DNA from: a virus
DNA: 48,751 nt
Virus record (IMG/VR): IMGVR_UViG_3300021368_000260
Span: 1-48,751 of that record
Reading direction: 5' to 3' (one strand)
This document shows positions 28,101 through 39,800 of this stretch, one piece after another. Numbering within the stretch: position 1 is the stretch's first letter; every line of letters starts with the position of its first letter. The notes below the pieces were generated by a model. That model was not told the origin of the DNA and searched no databases. It saw only the letters and a list, made by a program, of their open reading frames with translations. The position numbers and the translations under genes were made by a program.

Positions 28101-30326
28101 ACTTTGCCAACTGGTGCTGGCACAGCAATTCTAACTTTTACAGGTTCTGAATATCTCGATGGTGTAAAGCGCGAAAGCAATTCACTTACACTTAAGGTAA
28201 CTGCTAATACACCAACACTTTATTACTATGATCAAGGTGCAAATGGTGATGATGATGCTGGTTTTAGATTTACTACTGCAGCAACATTAACACCAGATCC
28301 AAACAACCCAAGATCTTTTGGATCTGGAGCAGAGATTACAGTTCAATCTGTTGTAAGTACAGATATTGTTAAGTCTGATGTTAATAGTGGAGAACTTACT
28401 GCAATTAACGTCACCGCAACTGGTGAAGTAGCTGGTGCTACTGGTAATATCTCTGGAACATTAACTGCTCCTGATATTGCTGGCACAGATTTGGCAGTCA
28501 CCAATATTAATAATGCTGCTGGTGGTATTACACTGACCACAGCAGGTTCGTTCTTGATTTCATCAAACGTTGATATTTTTGATAGTGCAACTCAACAATC
28601 AACTCTATCAATCTCTTTAACTTCTGGTGATCTATCTACACAAGGAGAACTAAAAACATTTGGTAAAGTTAGTGTTAATGACCAACTTGAGATTGAAACC
28701 AATGAGTTCCGTTCTCTTGGATCCAATGATCTAATTCTAAAACCTGCTCCTGGTAGAATTGCAAATGTCAATACAGACAGTGCAATTAGAATTCCTGTTG
28801 GTAATACTGCAGCAAGACCTCCTTCAAACCAATTGGTTGATGGTCTTATCAGATATAATACTGAGACACAACAGTATGAAGGTTACAATGGCACTAACTC
28901 AGCATGGTCTTCCTTGGGTGGTGTTCGTGACCTAGATGGCAACACCTATATCAAAGCAGAAGAAACTGTAGGTGCTAATGATAACACACTATGGTTTATC
29001 AATGATAACATTAATACTCTGAAGGTAACACCTACTGCACTTCAGTTTGTTAATATGAGGACTATTTCCTCGTATAATGTAAACGCTCCTGCATTTACAC
29101 AATGGACTGCTAACACACCTGTAACTGTAGGACAGTTTGTTGCTTACAGAAATAATGTTTATGAAGTAACTCAAGCAGGTGTCACTGCTAGTTCTGGTAA
29201 TGAACCAACACATACAACTGGTGCTCAACCAAACAACACAGCAGAACTTACCTGGAATTCTCTTGCAGTAGCAGCAGTAGAATTTAATGGTGTTGAAGAA
29301 GTAAGAGTTGGACCTCTTGGCGATGTTCCTCTTGTAGTTTCTGGAGAACTGAGGTTCCTAGCAAACGTAATGTCAAGTGACATTAGTGATATCATCATCA
29401 GACCTAACTCTGGTAAGAAACTCAAGGTTGACGCACAGACATCTTTTGTTATTCCTGTTGGTGCAGATACACAACGTGGTGCAGCAGAAACTGGATCTAT
29501 TAGATTTAATACAACTTCCAGTCAGTTTGAAGGATATGATAACAATGGTAACTGGGGTTCACTTGGTGGAGTTAAAGACGTTGATCAAAACACTTACATT
29601 ATTCCAGAGACTGCTCCTGGACAAAATGAAAACATCTTGTACTTCTACAATGATGGAAACAATACATTACAACTCACCACAACCGCACTTGATTTCTTCA
29701 GTGTAGATACTATCAGATCTCAAACAAGTAATCAGTTTGAGATTACTGCAAATCTAATGACATTTAACAGTGCAGAAACAACACTTGATAATACTTCTGT
29801 CACCACAACATTCCTTCATACATCCAAGCAATACTTCGATCTTGGTTTGTCTGCTGGATTGACAGTTGATCCTGTTCTAAGACTAGACAACCAAGGAGAT
29901 GTATATTTTAATACAACATTTGGTACTGGCAACTTTAATGGAGTTAAGGTCTTTGATGGTGATCTCAAGGAGTTTGAACTTAACGATGTCAGAATTCTAA
30001 CCGAAGATATTACTCTAGTTAAAGGAACCACAAACAACGGAAGTTCTACAATTTATGCTAGTGCAACTGATTGTGGAGCAAAAGTTGTTGTAGTTGCGAA
30101 GAACCCAACTAGCGGAGATAAAGAATTCTTCGAGTTTGGTGTTATAGATAATGGTAGCGACGTATTCCATACAGAGTATGGTAATGTCAGAACTGGAACA
30201 CAACTTATTATTCCTACTTTTGAGTACACCGCAACTAATGAAGTTAAGATCAATGTAGAGTTGGGACCAATCAACCCAACAGAAAGTGTCAACATTACCT
30301 TTGTATCCAACGTAACTAAGAACTAA
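25185..30326 (+). CDS. Large tail-fibre-like structural protein with cupredoxin-like domain
   Basis: A 1713-aa protein. The N-terminus (VARTDTFEQQRVKINEIA) is probably an attachment domain. Then come several GGSGY-type repeats, a cupredoxin-like domain (residues about 272-360) with candidate ligands H296, C346, H349 and M352, 'GM...G T.I.SIDS.T' beta modules (near 26720-27110), and a degenerate second cupredoxin-like domain (27795-28290). The C-terminal third has two copies of a fibre motif (RYNTETQQYEGY and RFNTTSSQFEGY, each followed by W.SLGGV.D.D.NTYI) and ends in a beta-sandwich-like segment. It is an extracellular virion protein by composition. The exact T4 counterpart is not identifiable; the position matches T4 genes 10-12. 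Confidence 0.75.
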   Translation: MPAINVARTDTFEQQRVKINEIATSIFNVTQGGSDLSTGNLKLGDGTRLAPSLAFTSDAELGIYRPALDTIGFVANTKRLFDISDIRLTSYKDFVVQKNNLETAGLLVSNTGSGYDEGDYTEVPFIGGTGDGGEATITVVGFAGTVLNIGANYVPGQNYTGIDLIGGNGTGATCEFNVPELLGGITNAGSGYPPGSYTSVPATGGSGTGATFDVTVTGTTNLGGSASTPGSGYTTGSYNAVDVYNVPRQTFVVTSIGDGGVTPYEYVIDGVTRPTPTLEIGNTYRFDISDASMTGHPIYFRGAGVLDALPAADFTVVTFGVEGNAGAFVDLVIHDTAGAQGIGYECSQHAGMGNNITVVSGSTTTAGRGATADVVINANGELDTVSFTQAGTGYGVGDQIMFIDGQIGGGTGAVYTISTVSYTSSVTNVAVNSSGQNYLVNDVLGISSSFFGGFGSGFAFTSTTSPGTIADFAVSTYGSGYTVGDLLALPTGVSGLTTVLPGSISGINTTLTQGQSQITIADTSSLTVGMNIFNGQGDIGFVAQGATIQSIDSATTLTMSFPADSSGAASLTFSSPNLTDIVLTSVTGITIGDSIVQTGGTGTLATGTTVSNVDAATLTVSLSTAPTAPGTATLSFQPAFGVGTTAFSYRVDVLGAISQVEVTEGGNGYSVGDLLTVSPTDLVQPNTKVVKFFPTQTLTFSGSVPTSAVSVGQEIKKRDGSVASAILLSGTTILAQADSTYTGVAATGGSGTGLTIDVTRDSFGNASVVVGANAGFGYVAQETVTVAGNLVGGASPADDLSIQIDSVTSFTPVDVVGILTSGSNITSVVVADTTQGVDTDFAAGNNVIFNGSTANTYSVATATAIGTDKKIFIDDVLAPDLTLYVGDSYLFDLSDASNASANFALSAFEGGDKAPSVYTGFSTTLDDTSLTVTLANVTNLVVGMEVTATGNGTLATGTKIASIDSATQVTLDTLPTGAGTAILTFTGSEYLDGVKRESNSLTLKVTANTPTLYYYDQGANGDDDAGFRFTTAATLTPDPNNPRSFGSGAEITVQSVVSTDIVKSDVNSGELTAINVTATGEVAGATGNISGTLTAPDIAGTDLAVTNINNAAGGITLTTAGSFLISSNVDIFDSATQQSTLSISLTSGDLSTQGELKTFGKVSVNDQLEIETNEFRSLGSNDLILKPAPGRIANVNTDSAIRIPVGNTAARPPSNQLVDGLIRYNTETQQYEGYNGTNSAWSSLGGVRDLDGNTYIKAEETVGANDNTLWFINDNINTLKVTPTALQFVNMRTISSYNVNAPAFTQWTANTPVTVGQFVAYRNNVYEVTQAGVTASSGNEPTHTTGAQPNNTAELTWNSLAVAAVEFNGVEEVRVGPLGDVPLVVSGELRFLANVMSSDISDIIIRPNSGKKLKVDAQTSFVIPVGADTQRGAAETGSIRFNTTSSQFEGYDNNGNWGSLGGVKDVDQNTYIIPETAPGQNENILYFYNDGNNTLQLTTTALDFFSVDTIRSQTSNQFEITANLMTFNSAETTLDNTSVTTTFLHTSKQYFDLGLSAGLTVDPVLRLDNQGDVYFNTTFGTGNFNGVKVFDGDLKEFELNDVRILTEDITLVKGTTNNGSSTIYASATDCGAKVVVVAKNPTSGDKEFFEFGVIDNGSDVFHTEYGNVRTGTQLIIPTFEYTATNEVKINVELGPINPTESVNITFVSNVTKN
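25503..25900 (+). repeat. GGSGY-type beta repeats in the 1713-aa protein (first cluster)
   Basis: Four successive copies: NTGSGYDEGDYTEVPFIGG, GANYVPGQNYTGIDLIGGNG, NAGSGYPPGSYTSVPATGG and TPGSGYTTGSYNAVDVY. They alternate with G.GATC/GATF segments. This is the most regular array in the window. Confidence 0.8.
26002..26265 (+). other. Cupredoxin-like domain with C-x2-H-x2-M motif
   Basis: Residues about 272-360 of the 1713-aa protein read TLEIGNTYRFDISDASMTG, HPIYFRG and then GYECSQHAGMGN. H296, C346, H349 and M352 give the His...Cys-x2-His-x2-Met arrangement of type 1 copper sites, with the Cys-His-Met spacing of amicyanin. Copper binding is inferred. Confidence 0.65.
26720..27110 (+). repeat. 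Two 'GM..G....T.I.SID..T.T' beta modules
   Basis: Two adjacent modules: QSQITIADTSSLTVGMNIFN with IQSIDSATTLTMSF, and LTSVTGITIGDSIVQTGGTG with VSNVDAATLTVSL. A third copy lies at about 27950-28145 within the degenerate cupredoxin, and another in the gp7-like gene near 11100-11250. Confidence 0.7.
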
Positions 30327-30327
30327 G

Positions 30328-30828
30328 ATGGCAACCACAAGAGAAAAGTTTGATTCCGTTGGTGGATTTTCCATCGACAAGACTACTGTTGTCGATGAAT
30401 TGCGAAATGCTAAAGATCTCAATACCCTTGAGATTAAAAACTCTGTATATTCTGACAGTAAAACAACTGAGTATATTCTTAGAGGTATCAACACTGCTGT
30501 TCTGCAATTAGATACTGTTGGTACTCAGATTGTAATCGAAAGTAATACTATCAATTTTGTCACAGCACACATCATTGGTGTAAATCCACAAGGAACAATC
30601 TACTCTGCAAAACTTGAGAGTGCTGTTTTCTGTGATGCAGTTGGTAGTACATCTGTATTATCTACAATGAGAACAGTTATCAAAGATGATATTCCTACTG
30701 GTCAAACTTGGGACATTCAACCTTTAGGTTCTACGAACAGATTCAGTTATACAACCACTAGAGCAGGTACTACAAACACAATCAAGTGGATAGCACACAC
30801 CAAAGTTGTTAGTATTGATTGGGTATAA
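30328..30828 (+). CDS. Hypothetical virion-associated protein (166 aa)
   Basis: A 166-aa protein beginning one base after the previous stop (TAAGATG). The N-terminal 40 residues are polar and helical, and the rest is beta-rich with short strands (TIYSAKLESAVFCDAVG, WIAHTKVVSIDWV). Its strand pattern resembles the C-terminal segment of the preceding 1713-aa protein (STIYASATDCGAKVVVVAKN), suggesting a common fold. No known family is recognised. Position between two fibre-like genes favours a structural role. Confidence 0.7.
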   Translation: MATTREKFDSVGGFSIDKTTVVDELRNAKDLNTLEIKNSVYSDSKTTEYILRGINTAVLQLDTVGTQIVIESNTINFVTAHIIGVNPQGTIYSAKLESAVFCDAVGSTSVLSTMRTVIKDDIPTGQTWDIQPLGSTNRFSYTTTRAGTTNTIKWIAHTKVVSIDWV

Positions 30829-30836
30829 GCTAAATA
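30829..30836 (+). promoter_or_regulatory. Late-promoter-like box before the 3020-aa fibre gene
   Basis: GCTAAATA immediately after the previous stop and 32 bases before ATG 30869. The same eight bases occur before the DUF4815 gene. Confidence 0.6.
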
Positions 30837-30868
30837 ATAACTGAGGATAATTAGGGCTGGCAGGCACC

Positions 30869-33800
30869 ATGAGTTTCAACATCAATTCCGATAAAGAGTT
30901 TGTAAGAGGTCAACAACCAAAACTCATCGGTGATAACGAACTTACTATTAGAGGAGGCACAGGATCTCTCGAACGAGAAATCTTGAGAACTCAGTTAGAC
31001 ACTAATACGGGTTTGCCCCGTGTTGGTATTAACAGAACTGGAGAAAGAGTTAACGAGGTTAATGTTCTCACTGGTGGTTCTGGTTATAGCACAGCTCCTT
31101 CTGTTACTCTTGGACCACCAAATTTAGCAGGTGGTGTACAAGCTCTAGCGTCTGCATTTATCTTCAATGGTCAGGTTATTAACATTGCGATTAATAATCC
31201 TGGTTCTGGTTACACGTCTGCTCCTACAGTAACAATTTCTGGTGGTAATGGTAACGGTGCTACTGCAGATGCTGTACTTGATACTGTTGACTTTGAACTT
31301 GACATCAACGGTGCTATTAGAACCTCAACGTCTATCATTTCTGATACGGCGAGAATTCTCAACCTGGACATTGACAACTTTGTTACTCCAGACCTAAACC
31401 TCAGAGGTCCAAACCTCAAGACTTATATGAATGGCACTGGAACCCTATGGGATTCCAATGTTATTATTCAAGAAAACCAGTACAGATATTTTGGTGCTAA
31501 TGTTTATCAAGCATTAAACACTGGACAAACAGGTGTTACCGCGCCTGTACATGTTGACGGTATTGTACAAAACGGAGAAGTTAATTTCAAGCACATTGGT
31601 TTCAGATCGAATGATACTGGTGCATTCAAGTATGGCGAAACTGGTGAAGCAGGTATCTATCCACGTTCTATTACTCCTTTGCTTGGAGATAGAACAGACA
31701 AGATTGCAACTACAGAATACGTCCTCAACCTAGCAACGAATGACGTTGGTGGTCGTATCTATGTTTCTGAGCAGATTGGTTCTGACTTGAACGATGGTCG
31801 TTCTGCAGTTAACCCAGTTAGAACGATCAAGAAAGCAGCGCAGTTAGCGTGGTCAACTCCTGGTGTTAAAGAATCTATCATCGTTTCTGGTGGTGATTAT
31901 CTAGAAGATAACCCAATCTCTCTACCACCTGATTGTTCGATCGTTGGTGACAACCTACGTCTTGTAATCATCAGACCAAGAAATCCTGGCAAGCACATTG
32001 TCAAGTTTGGTGATAAGAACTATGTTATTGGCGTAACTTATAGAGACCAAATTGACGCAAATGGTGACCCAGTTGCAACCTGGGACTTTGCTATGGTCTT
32101 CGACGATAAGCAAAGAGTTCTGCTTGATAAAGAAGTCAATGGAGACTTTGGTGTTCAGTTCCCAATCGGTCACCAGATTTTTGGACCAGATCGTTTCCGT
32201 GTTGGTTTCCAGCAGAACACAGGTCTTGCAAATCTACAAACTGGCGTAGAAGTTGTTGGTGTCAACACTGGTGCAAGAGCATTAGTTGATGGTGTCACAT
32301 TTGCCACAACTACAGGTGCTAGTGCATATGTTGCTGGTACTATTGACGTTCGCCTGACAAGTGGTTCCTTTGTTGAGGGTGAACAATTTAATTATATCAC
32401 TAATGCTGCTGTTGGAAGTTCTCTTGGTGTAACAATTACAGCAACTTCTGGCAGTAACAAGTTTAGAACATCAAACGATCCAACAACTATCATCCCTGGT
32501 GGTACATACATTTACCTGGATGATACAAACGATACAAACTTTACACAAGGTTTTTATCAAGTTGCTGATATTGATGACACCAATGCACCAACATATTGGG
32601 ATGTTCAGGTAGTACCTATTCTTGGTTCTCCTGTTTGGAATACAAATGTAGCAGCATCTATTACGATTTCTGGTGCTACTGTAACGTCATTTACATTTGA
32701 CTCTGTATCTCTCAAGTCGATTAGAGCAGAAGGTGAAGTTGTTTCTGTAGACGAAGATTACGTTTCAACTCTACCAATTCAAAGACTTGACTTCTCTTTA
32801 CAAGGTCAAGCGTCGATTGCAACTGGTGGTTTCCAATCAGAACAGTTTGGTAACGCAGAAGATTTAGGTGGTGTTGTTTTCTACACTAACGAACTAGTTG
32901 GTAGAAGCAATATTCACGATTTTAAAGAAGGTCAAGAGATCTTAATTGAAGGACTACCAACAAATAATAGTCCTGACATTTCCATGTTGAATGGAAAACA
33001 AAGAATTTACAAAGTTCTAGAAGACGCTGATGGTCGTGCTAGACGTTTTGTTATTCCAAAGAAAATTCCTGGACTAACAGATGCAAACTTTGACCCAGGT
33101 CAAGTCGCAACAGTCAAGAGTTTCACTAGAAGTGTTACTTTATCCCTGCTCAACTCACCAAACACTTTCCCTCTATCTACTCCTGTAGAAAGAAGGTTCC
33201 AAGACGCTTGTGTATTCCTCCGTAACAACAGAGAGTTCATCGCAGATGAAGTTGTCGGAAGAATTAATGATGAGTTCAAAACAGATCACTATCGTGTATA
33301 TGACATTAGTGGTCTAGACTTCAAGATTTATCTTGGAATACTTGATCATCCTAACACATATATTAGTGGTGGTACAGTAACATTTGGTGGTGTTGACTAC
33401 AATATTACTGGATTTAGTTATGATAATGCAGTAACTGGAGAAGCGACAGTTACAACTAGTATTGCAATTCCTGCTCTATCAGAAGATGATACAGTCAAAC
33501 TTGCTGGTCTTCTAATTGAGTGTGACGCTGGTCAAAAAATATATCCATCATACAGTTCTCCTGATTCTACAGGCAACAATGGTGATGAGCAATGTCGTCA
33601 AGACGTTATCCACTTTGTAAACGCTGTTGTTAGAGACTTAGAATTTGGTACAAACCACAACGTAATTGAAGCAGCACAAAAGTACATCGTTGCTGGTAAG
33701 ATTGCATTCATTGAAGATGAGATTGCACAGAATGTCCGTGCCATTGAATATGCAAGAGAACTCTGTATTTACGCAATGCGTAACTGGAGAACAAAGGATG

Positions 33801-36800
33801 GTATCCAGAGTGATCCTATCTATTCTCCACGTTATTCTTCCGTAACAAGATACTTTGATAATACTGTAATTACAGCAACTGCTGGCGATCCTGCTTGTGC
33901 AAACGTAAGAGATGCAATCAATACTCTTGCATACCTATGGGCAGATATCATTACCAATGGTTCTGATACAGCATTCCTTGATGCTGGATGGTTGATCTCG
34001 CGTAACGCAGACTTCATTGCTGATCAAGTATATGAAGAAGTAAAAGTTTCTTATCCATCACTAGGTCATACCAACATTGAGGAAAGAAAGTGTTATAGAG
34101 ACACTAAGTATATTCTCAAGGGTCTTGTACGTGACTTGGTTATTGGTGGTAACCATGGAATTGTATCCAACGCAGAAGCATACTTCAGTGGAAATCAATA
34201 TATTGGTGGTGATATTGCTGAACTACCTGCTGTACGTTTTGCATATGAAAGAGCACAAGTATGGACTAAGTACGCAATGCGTAACTGGTCTGCCACTGGT
34301 AATATTACTACAACACAACCAACTGGTGCAACATACAATCCAACTAGTGGTGAACTAGTCCTCACTATTCCATCAGCAAGTGTAGGATCTTTTGGAACAT
34401 CTGCTCAACATAGAGTTGGTTTCCAACTAGGAGCACTCACATTTAGTTGTGCTCATCAGGGTGGTGGTAATGATTCAAGTCCTGCTATCCTCGATGCTAA
34501 CGTAGGTCAATCTTTCCCTGTTCTAGGTTACACTAGTGTAGGTGGTACAGACACAATTACAATTAACGTTGGTGCTGCTGGTAGCAATACCGATCCACAC
34601 ACATTTGTAAGTGCTCTAGCAAACGGAACAATTCTTGTTAGAGACTATGTTTCTGCACTATCTGATATTCCTAGATTTGAAGACTATAGCATTTTAACAG
34701 ATACAGTTGGCAATCCAATTTGTGCAAACGTTGCTACTGCTATCGATACATCATTTACTTTACTAGATGACATCCTAGAGTATGCAGTAGATACTGTCAA
34801 TGGTACACAACCAGGATCTACTACACAGACGTTTGGAACTCTGTATGATACCACGCAAATTATCACATATCCAGATAATTTTGTTACGGATCTCAATAAC
34901 CAACGTATGGCAATCCGTGGTGACTTTGATGATTATCCAATCATTGAGGCATCACCATATACTCAGAACTCTTCTGTTATCTCCTTCCTTGGTGGTAGTG
35001 GTGCTCTGGTTGATGGTTCTAAAGTTAAGCAACCTAACTGTCCTTTCCCTGGTCTAGAACTAGACGGATCAGCATCCTTCCCTAATCAGGGTAAGTCGAT
35101 GGTTGCATCCGCATTCACCATCGTCTCCTTTGGTGGTACAGGATATAAGGTTATTGAAGATGGTTACACACAGTTGGTTTCTGTCTTTGTTATCTTCTGT
35201 GCTGATGGTGTTCTTGCTGAGAGTGGTGGTTACTGCTCCATCACAAACTCTGCAACCAACTTTGGTATCTTTGCTCTACGCGGTATCGGATTTAGAAGAG
35301 AAGCATATACATTTGACGTTGCGACAATTGTAAACGTTTCTGCAACTCCAACTGGTAGAACTATTCTAACCATTGATGGATTAGGTAGAGAACCACTAGA
35401 GCACTACGTTGTCAAGATTGATGGTTATGAGAATACAAATCCTGACATCGAATACTTCATCGATAGCGTAGGTGCAGTTGGTGCAGGTCCACCGTTCCAG
35501 GCAGAAATTACCATTGATGATGGTCAAGGTCAAGGAATGGATCTTACTGACAGTGCTACAAATCAACAGGTTGGCACTGGTGTATTAAGTGGTAAGACAA
35601 TCAGACTACACAGACCATCTATTGTTAACTCCTCCTCTCACACTTGGGAATTTGCAGGTTCTGGTACTAACTACCTTGCACTACCTGAGAACGGCGGTAC
35701 TAAGGACGAAGCAAACGAGCAAGTATCTCAAGACTACGGTCGTGTTTATGTCTCTGGTACTGACGAACTTGGTGACTTTAAAGTTGGTACATTCGCAAGA
35801 ATTGAAAACAGAACTGGTGCTATTACCTTTACTGGTACGGTTACCATCTCTGAAGTTGAATTCTTGAAACTGAAAGGTGGAGACGTTGTTGTTACTGGTT
35901 TCTCTGCTGACAATACTCTTGGCGGCGCAAGTTCTAGCAACTCTATTCTACCTACTCAAAAGGCAGTTAAGGACTATATCACTAACAACCTTGGTCCTTA
36001 CATCAACAAACCATATTCTACGAACGCTGTTCCTAGAGCACTAGTTGAACTAACTGATAGTGGTAAGATTTCTGTTGACCAGATCCCTGCTCTAAGACCA
36101 TTTGAAGTCTACACTGTTGCAAACCAAACAGAGAGACTACAAATTGAAGGTGCTCTCGCAGGTGACATTGCTATCCAACAGGATACATCTACATCATTCA
36201 TTCTAAACAACGATCTAGACAGTCAGTTCTTAGCGTTCAACCCAGACCCAAGTATTCAGTTTACTATTGGTGACATCTTCACTGGTAGTCTATCGAATGG
36301 TCGTGTACAAGCAACTGAATACAGACAAGGTGTTGTCTATCAGTTGAACATTACTGACGGTGGTTCTGGATATACATCTCCTCCAACTGTTACTCTTTCT
36401 GGTACATTACAATTTGGTGGTGTAGAAGCAAGAGCAGAAACTACTATTGCTAATGGTGAGGTTGTTACGCTTACTCTCATCGTTTATAACGGATTTAAGG
36501 GAGGTAAAGGTTATACTGCTGCTCCTACCGTTACCATTGCTGCTCCTCAAGGTGCAGGAACACAGGCACAAGGTAACGCTCTGATTGAGAGCAGATTGTA
36601 TGGAGACATTGTAAACTTAATTGCAATTGCAGATACTGATACTATTGAAAGTAGTGATGTACCTGCAGTAACAGTTAATCTAACAAGAGTTGTTAACACT
36701 TCTTCTGGTGACAACAATAACTGGGTATCTCTATCATCTAACCAGATTGCTGCAACAGACATTACATCTGGTGTTATTGAAACTGATAGATTGGCATCTG

Positions 36801-39800
36801 GTGGTGCTGCAAACTCCTTCACATTCTTACGTGGTGACCAAAACTTTGCCCTAGCAGTTCAGTCACTCAAGGGTGCAGAGACTAGATACTTCGACAAACT
36901 GTATAGTACAGCGGCATCTGGATCTAATCAACTTATCTTCCAGACTAATGCTGATGTTCTTATTGGACATGAAGTTAAAGCAACTGTTGCTGGTATTCAG
37001 GCAAACACAAATATCACTGGTGTTATTACTGCCGCTGGACTAACAACGATTTCGTTGAACAATCCACTTACCCAGACCATCACTGCAAACACAATTATTG
37101 AGTTTGAGCGTGGTGGATCTCCAATGGTCTTTGAATCTACTTACACTCAAGGTAACTTTGTTGATGATGTTATCGTCCAAACTGGTGGATCTGGATTTAC
37201 CAACGGACAATACTTTGACGTTGAGTTGTTAGGTGGTGCTGGCACAGGACTAAAAGCAAATATTGATGTTGTTGGAAACGCCGTAACTAACGTTGTTGTA
37301 ACTGATGGCGGTACTGGATATACCAGTGACTTTAATATCACAAATCCACCAACAGAAATTGGTAGTGGTTCTGGTCTAGTTCTAGCAGTCAAGACTTCTA
37401 CTGTTAACAGACAGTATGCAAACGTATCTCTTGACGTTCAGAGAGTAACAGATCTAACAATCTCTGCTGACTTGTATGGAACAATTGGTGTTGTTAGACT
37501 GAAGAAAAATCAGTTCAACATCGGTACAGCAGGTAATGGTTCTGTAGAAATTAAGACTGGACCTGGATCAGGTCTAGATGCTGACCTTCTCGATACCAAG
37601 CAAGGTTCTTTCTATCTAAACTCTAGCAACCAGAATGCTGGTACGCTACCAACCGATAGACTTTCTGGAACATATGATATCAGTGTTTCTGGTTCTTCTG
37701 GTAATACTATCAGACTTGCAACTGGTACAAACAACCCAACCTCTAACCCAACTCCTAACAACTTTGTTGAGGGTCTAGTTGCTAACACTATCAACAATAC
37801 TGCTGACAGTTTGTTTGATGGTGGAACTCAGCACCTTGTTCTTACAATCAGAAACAAAGGTCAGGGTCTAACCGCTGAAGGTGGTGTCAGACAGATGGCA
37901 TTCACTGATAATGATAACATCTACTTACGTGGTTCTGGAACTGGTGTTACTGCATTCGGTTCTTGGGCGAAGATGTGGACATCTCTAAATGATGGTCCTG
38001 GATCTACCATGGACGCTGACAGACTTGATAACAAGCAAGGCGAGTGGTATCAGAATGCACTGAATATTAACTACGGTACTCTATCTGACAACAGACTACC
38101 AACGTTTATTAGTCCTACTAAAGTTAGAGATACACTAACGGTTCAATCATTCAACGGTGATCCTAAGTATAGAGTTTATGTTTCAGGTCAAATCCTGAAC
38201 ACATCTCCATTTGTACCAGGCAACACAGTCAACCTGTACAATGCCCAGGCACAAAATACAGGTAGAATTGCAATTGACAATATTGTTGTTAATGATGATC
38301 CATCTGATAACTTCAATGATTACACAATTATCATTGGTAGACTAACAACAGGTAACTTTATTGGTGCTGTAAATATTGGTACTACAGCAGTTAACACTGC
38401 TTTCCAAGATTTCGCTATTGAAGACGACAACATTGTTGAAGTTGCAAAACTAGAGAGTGATGGTGGTACTGCTAACCTTAGACTTGGTAGAGCAGACAAT
38501 ATTGCAACATCTCCTGCAGTTTACTTTACTAGTGCATCACAAGCTCCTACTGGATACAATGCAGCAATTATCGCTACTGGCGGTAACTCTACTGATGGAT
38601 CTGGTACTCTAAATGCTCTCGTAGCAAACGCTGATGGTTTCAATGTTAATGGTAACGTAATCTGGAACGCTGGAAACATTACATTCCAGTCAGCAAATAT
38701 TGCAAACACCGCAGTCAAGCGTGATGCTAATGGTGACTTTGCCGCTAGGGTAATTACTCTAGACACTGCTAATGGTGGTGAGATCATTGGTTCTGCTTCT
38801 CTCAACGTATTGAAAGCAGGCGATACCATGACTGGTAACCTGACTATCTCTGGAGGTAACTTCTCAGTATCAGGAACAGGTACATTCCAAAGCACTGTTT
38901 CTATCACAAATGATCTTGCAGTTGATACTGATACATTGTTCGTCGATGTATCTACCGATCGTGTTGGTATTAATGCTGGTGTAAACCCAGTCGCTCCTCT
39001 AGATGTTAGAGGCGATGGCGGTATTATGATCCGCACTATATCTAATGCTCCTGCTACTGGTGCAAGAATTAGATTTAGTGATAACATTGGCAGCTATGCT
39101 CAGCAAGGTACTATCAGATATAATCATTCTGACAGTCAATCACTATCTTCCGATTACGGTGAGAGTTTTACCGTCGAAGGTACAGAGACAGAACTACAGT
39201 TCCGTGTTGTTGGTGATATTCATGCATCTAGAAAGATGGGTGTTAACCTCAGTCGTGAACCAGATTACACTCTCGAAGTCAACGGTAGTGGTTTCTTCCA
39301 GACTGGTATTACTATTGATAGTGACAATGACAACTCTGGTGCTCCAATTTACTTCCGTGGTTCCTCTAGTCAGAGAAACTTCAGAATTGGTAACCAGATC
39401 GGACATAGCAACGCATTTGAAATTACCGCATCTACCAACAACGGTGGAACAACTTGGAACGGAACTCCTGGATTACTAGTTAAGGGTGACAACAGAGTTT
39501 CGATTAACACTTCTTCGACTTCTGGAACTGATCCATCTAACAACGTTAACAGAAATTACTTCCTGAATGTTCAGGGTGACATGAACTTGAATGGTCAGTT
39601 CTTCCAGAATAACGAAGAGTTCGTTACTTCTAGATGGACAGAGGCATCTAACCAGTTAGATATCTACAGACTATCTAAGGTTGGTATTAACCAAGCAGAT
39701 CCTCAGTATACACTCGAAGTCAACGGCGACATCAATGTCAAAGGAAAACTTAGAGCAAATGGTGCTGAGCAATGGTTGGATACTTATGGAATTATCAAGA

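Noticed and set aside
30015-30494. 159-codon minus-strand frame crossing a gene junction
   Set aside because: Antisense to the end of the 1713-aa gene and the start of the 166-aa gene, both well supported.
30829-30856. Possible hairpin around the late box before the 3020-aa gene, like that at 16841
   Set aside because: Pairing is broken by a bulge and mismatches, with at most three consecutive pairs, so it is too weak to claim.
38521-39087. 188-codon open frame on the minus strand
   Set aside because: Lies wholly within the fibre gene and has no ribosome-binding site or context; an antisense shadow of repeat-rich sequence.
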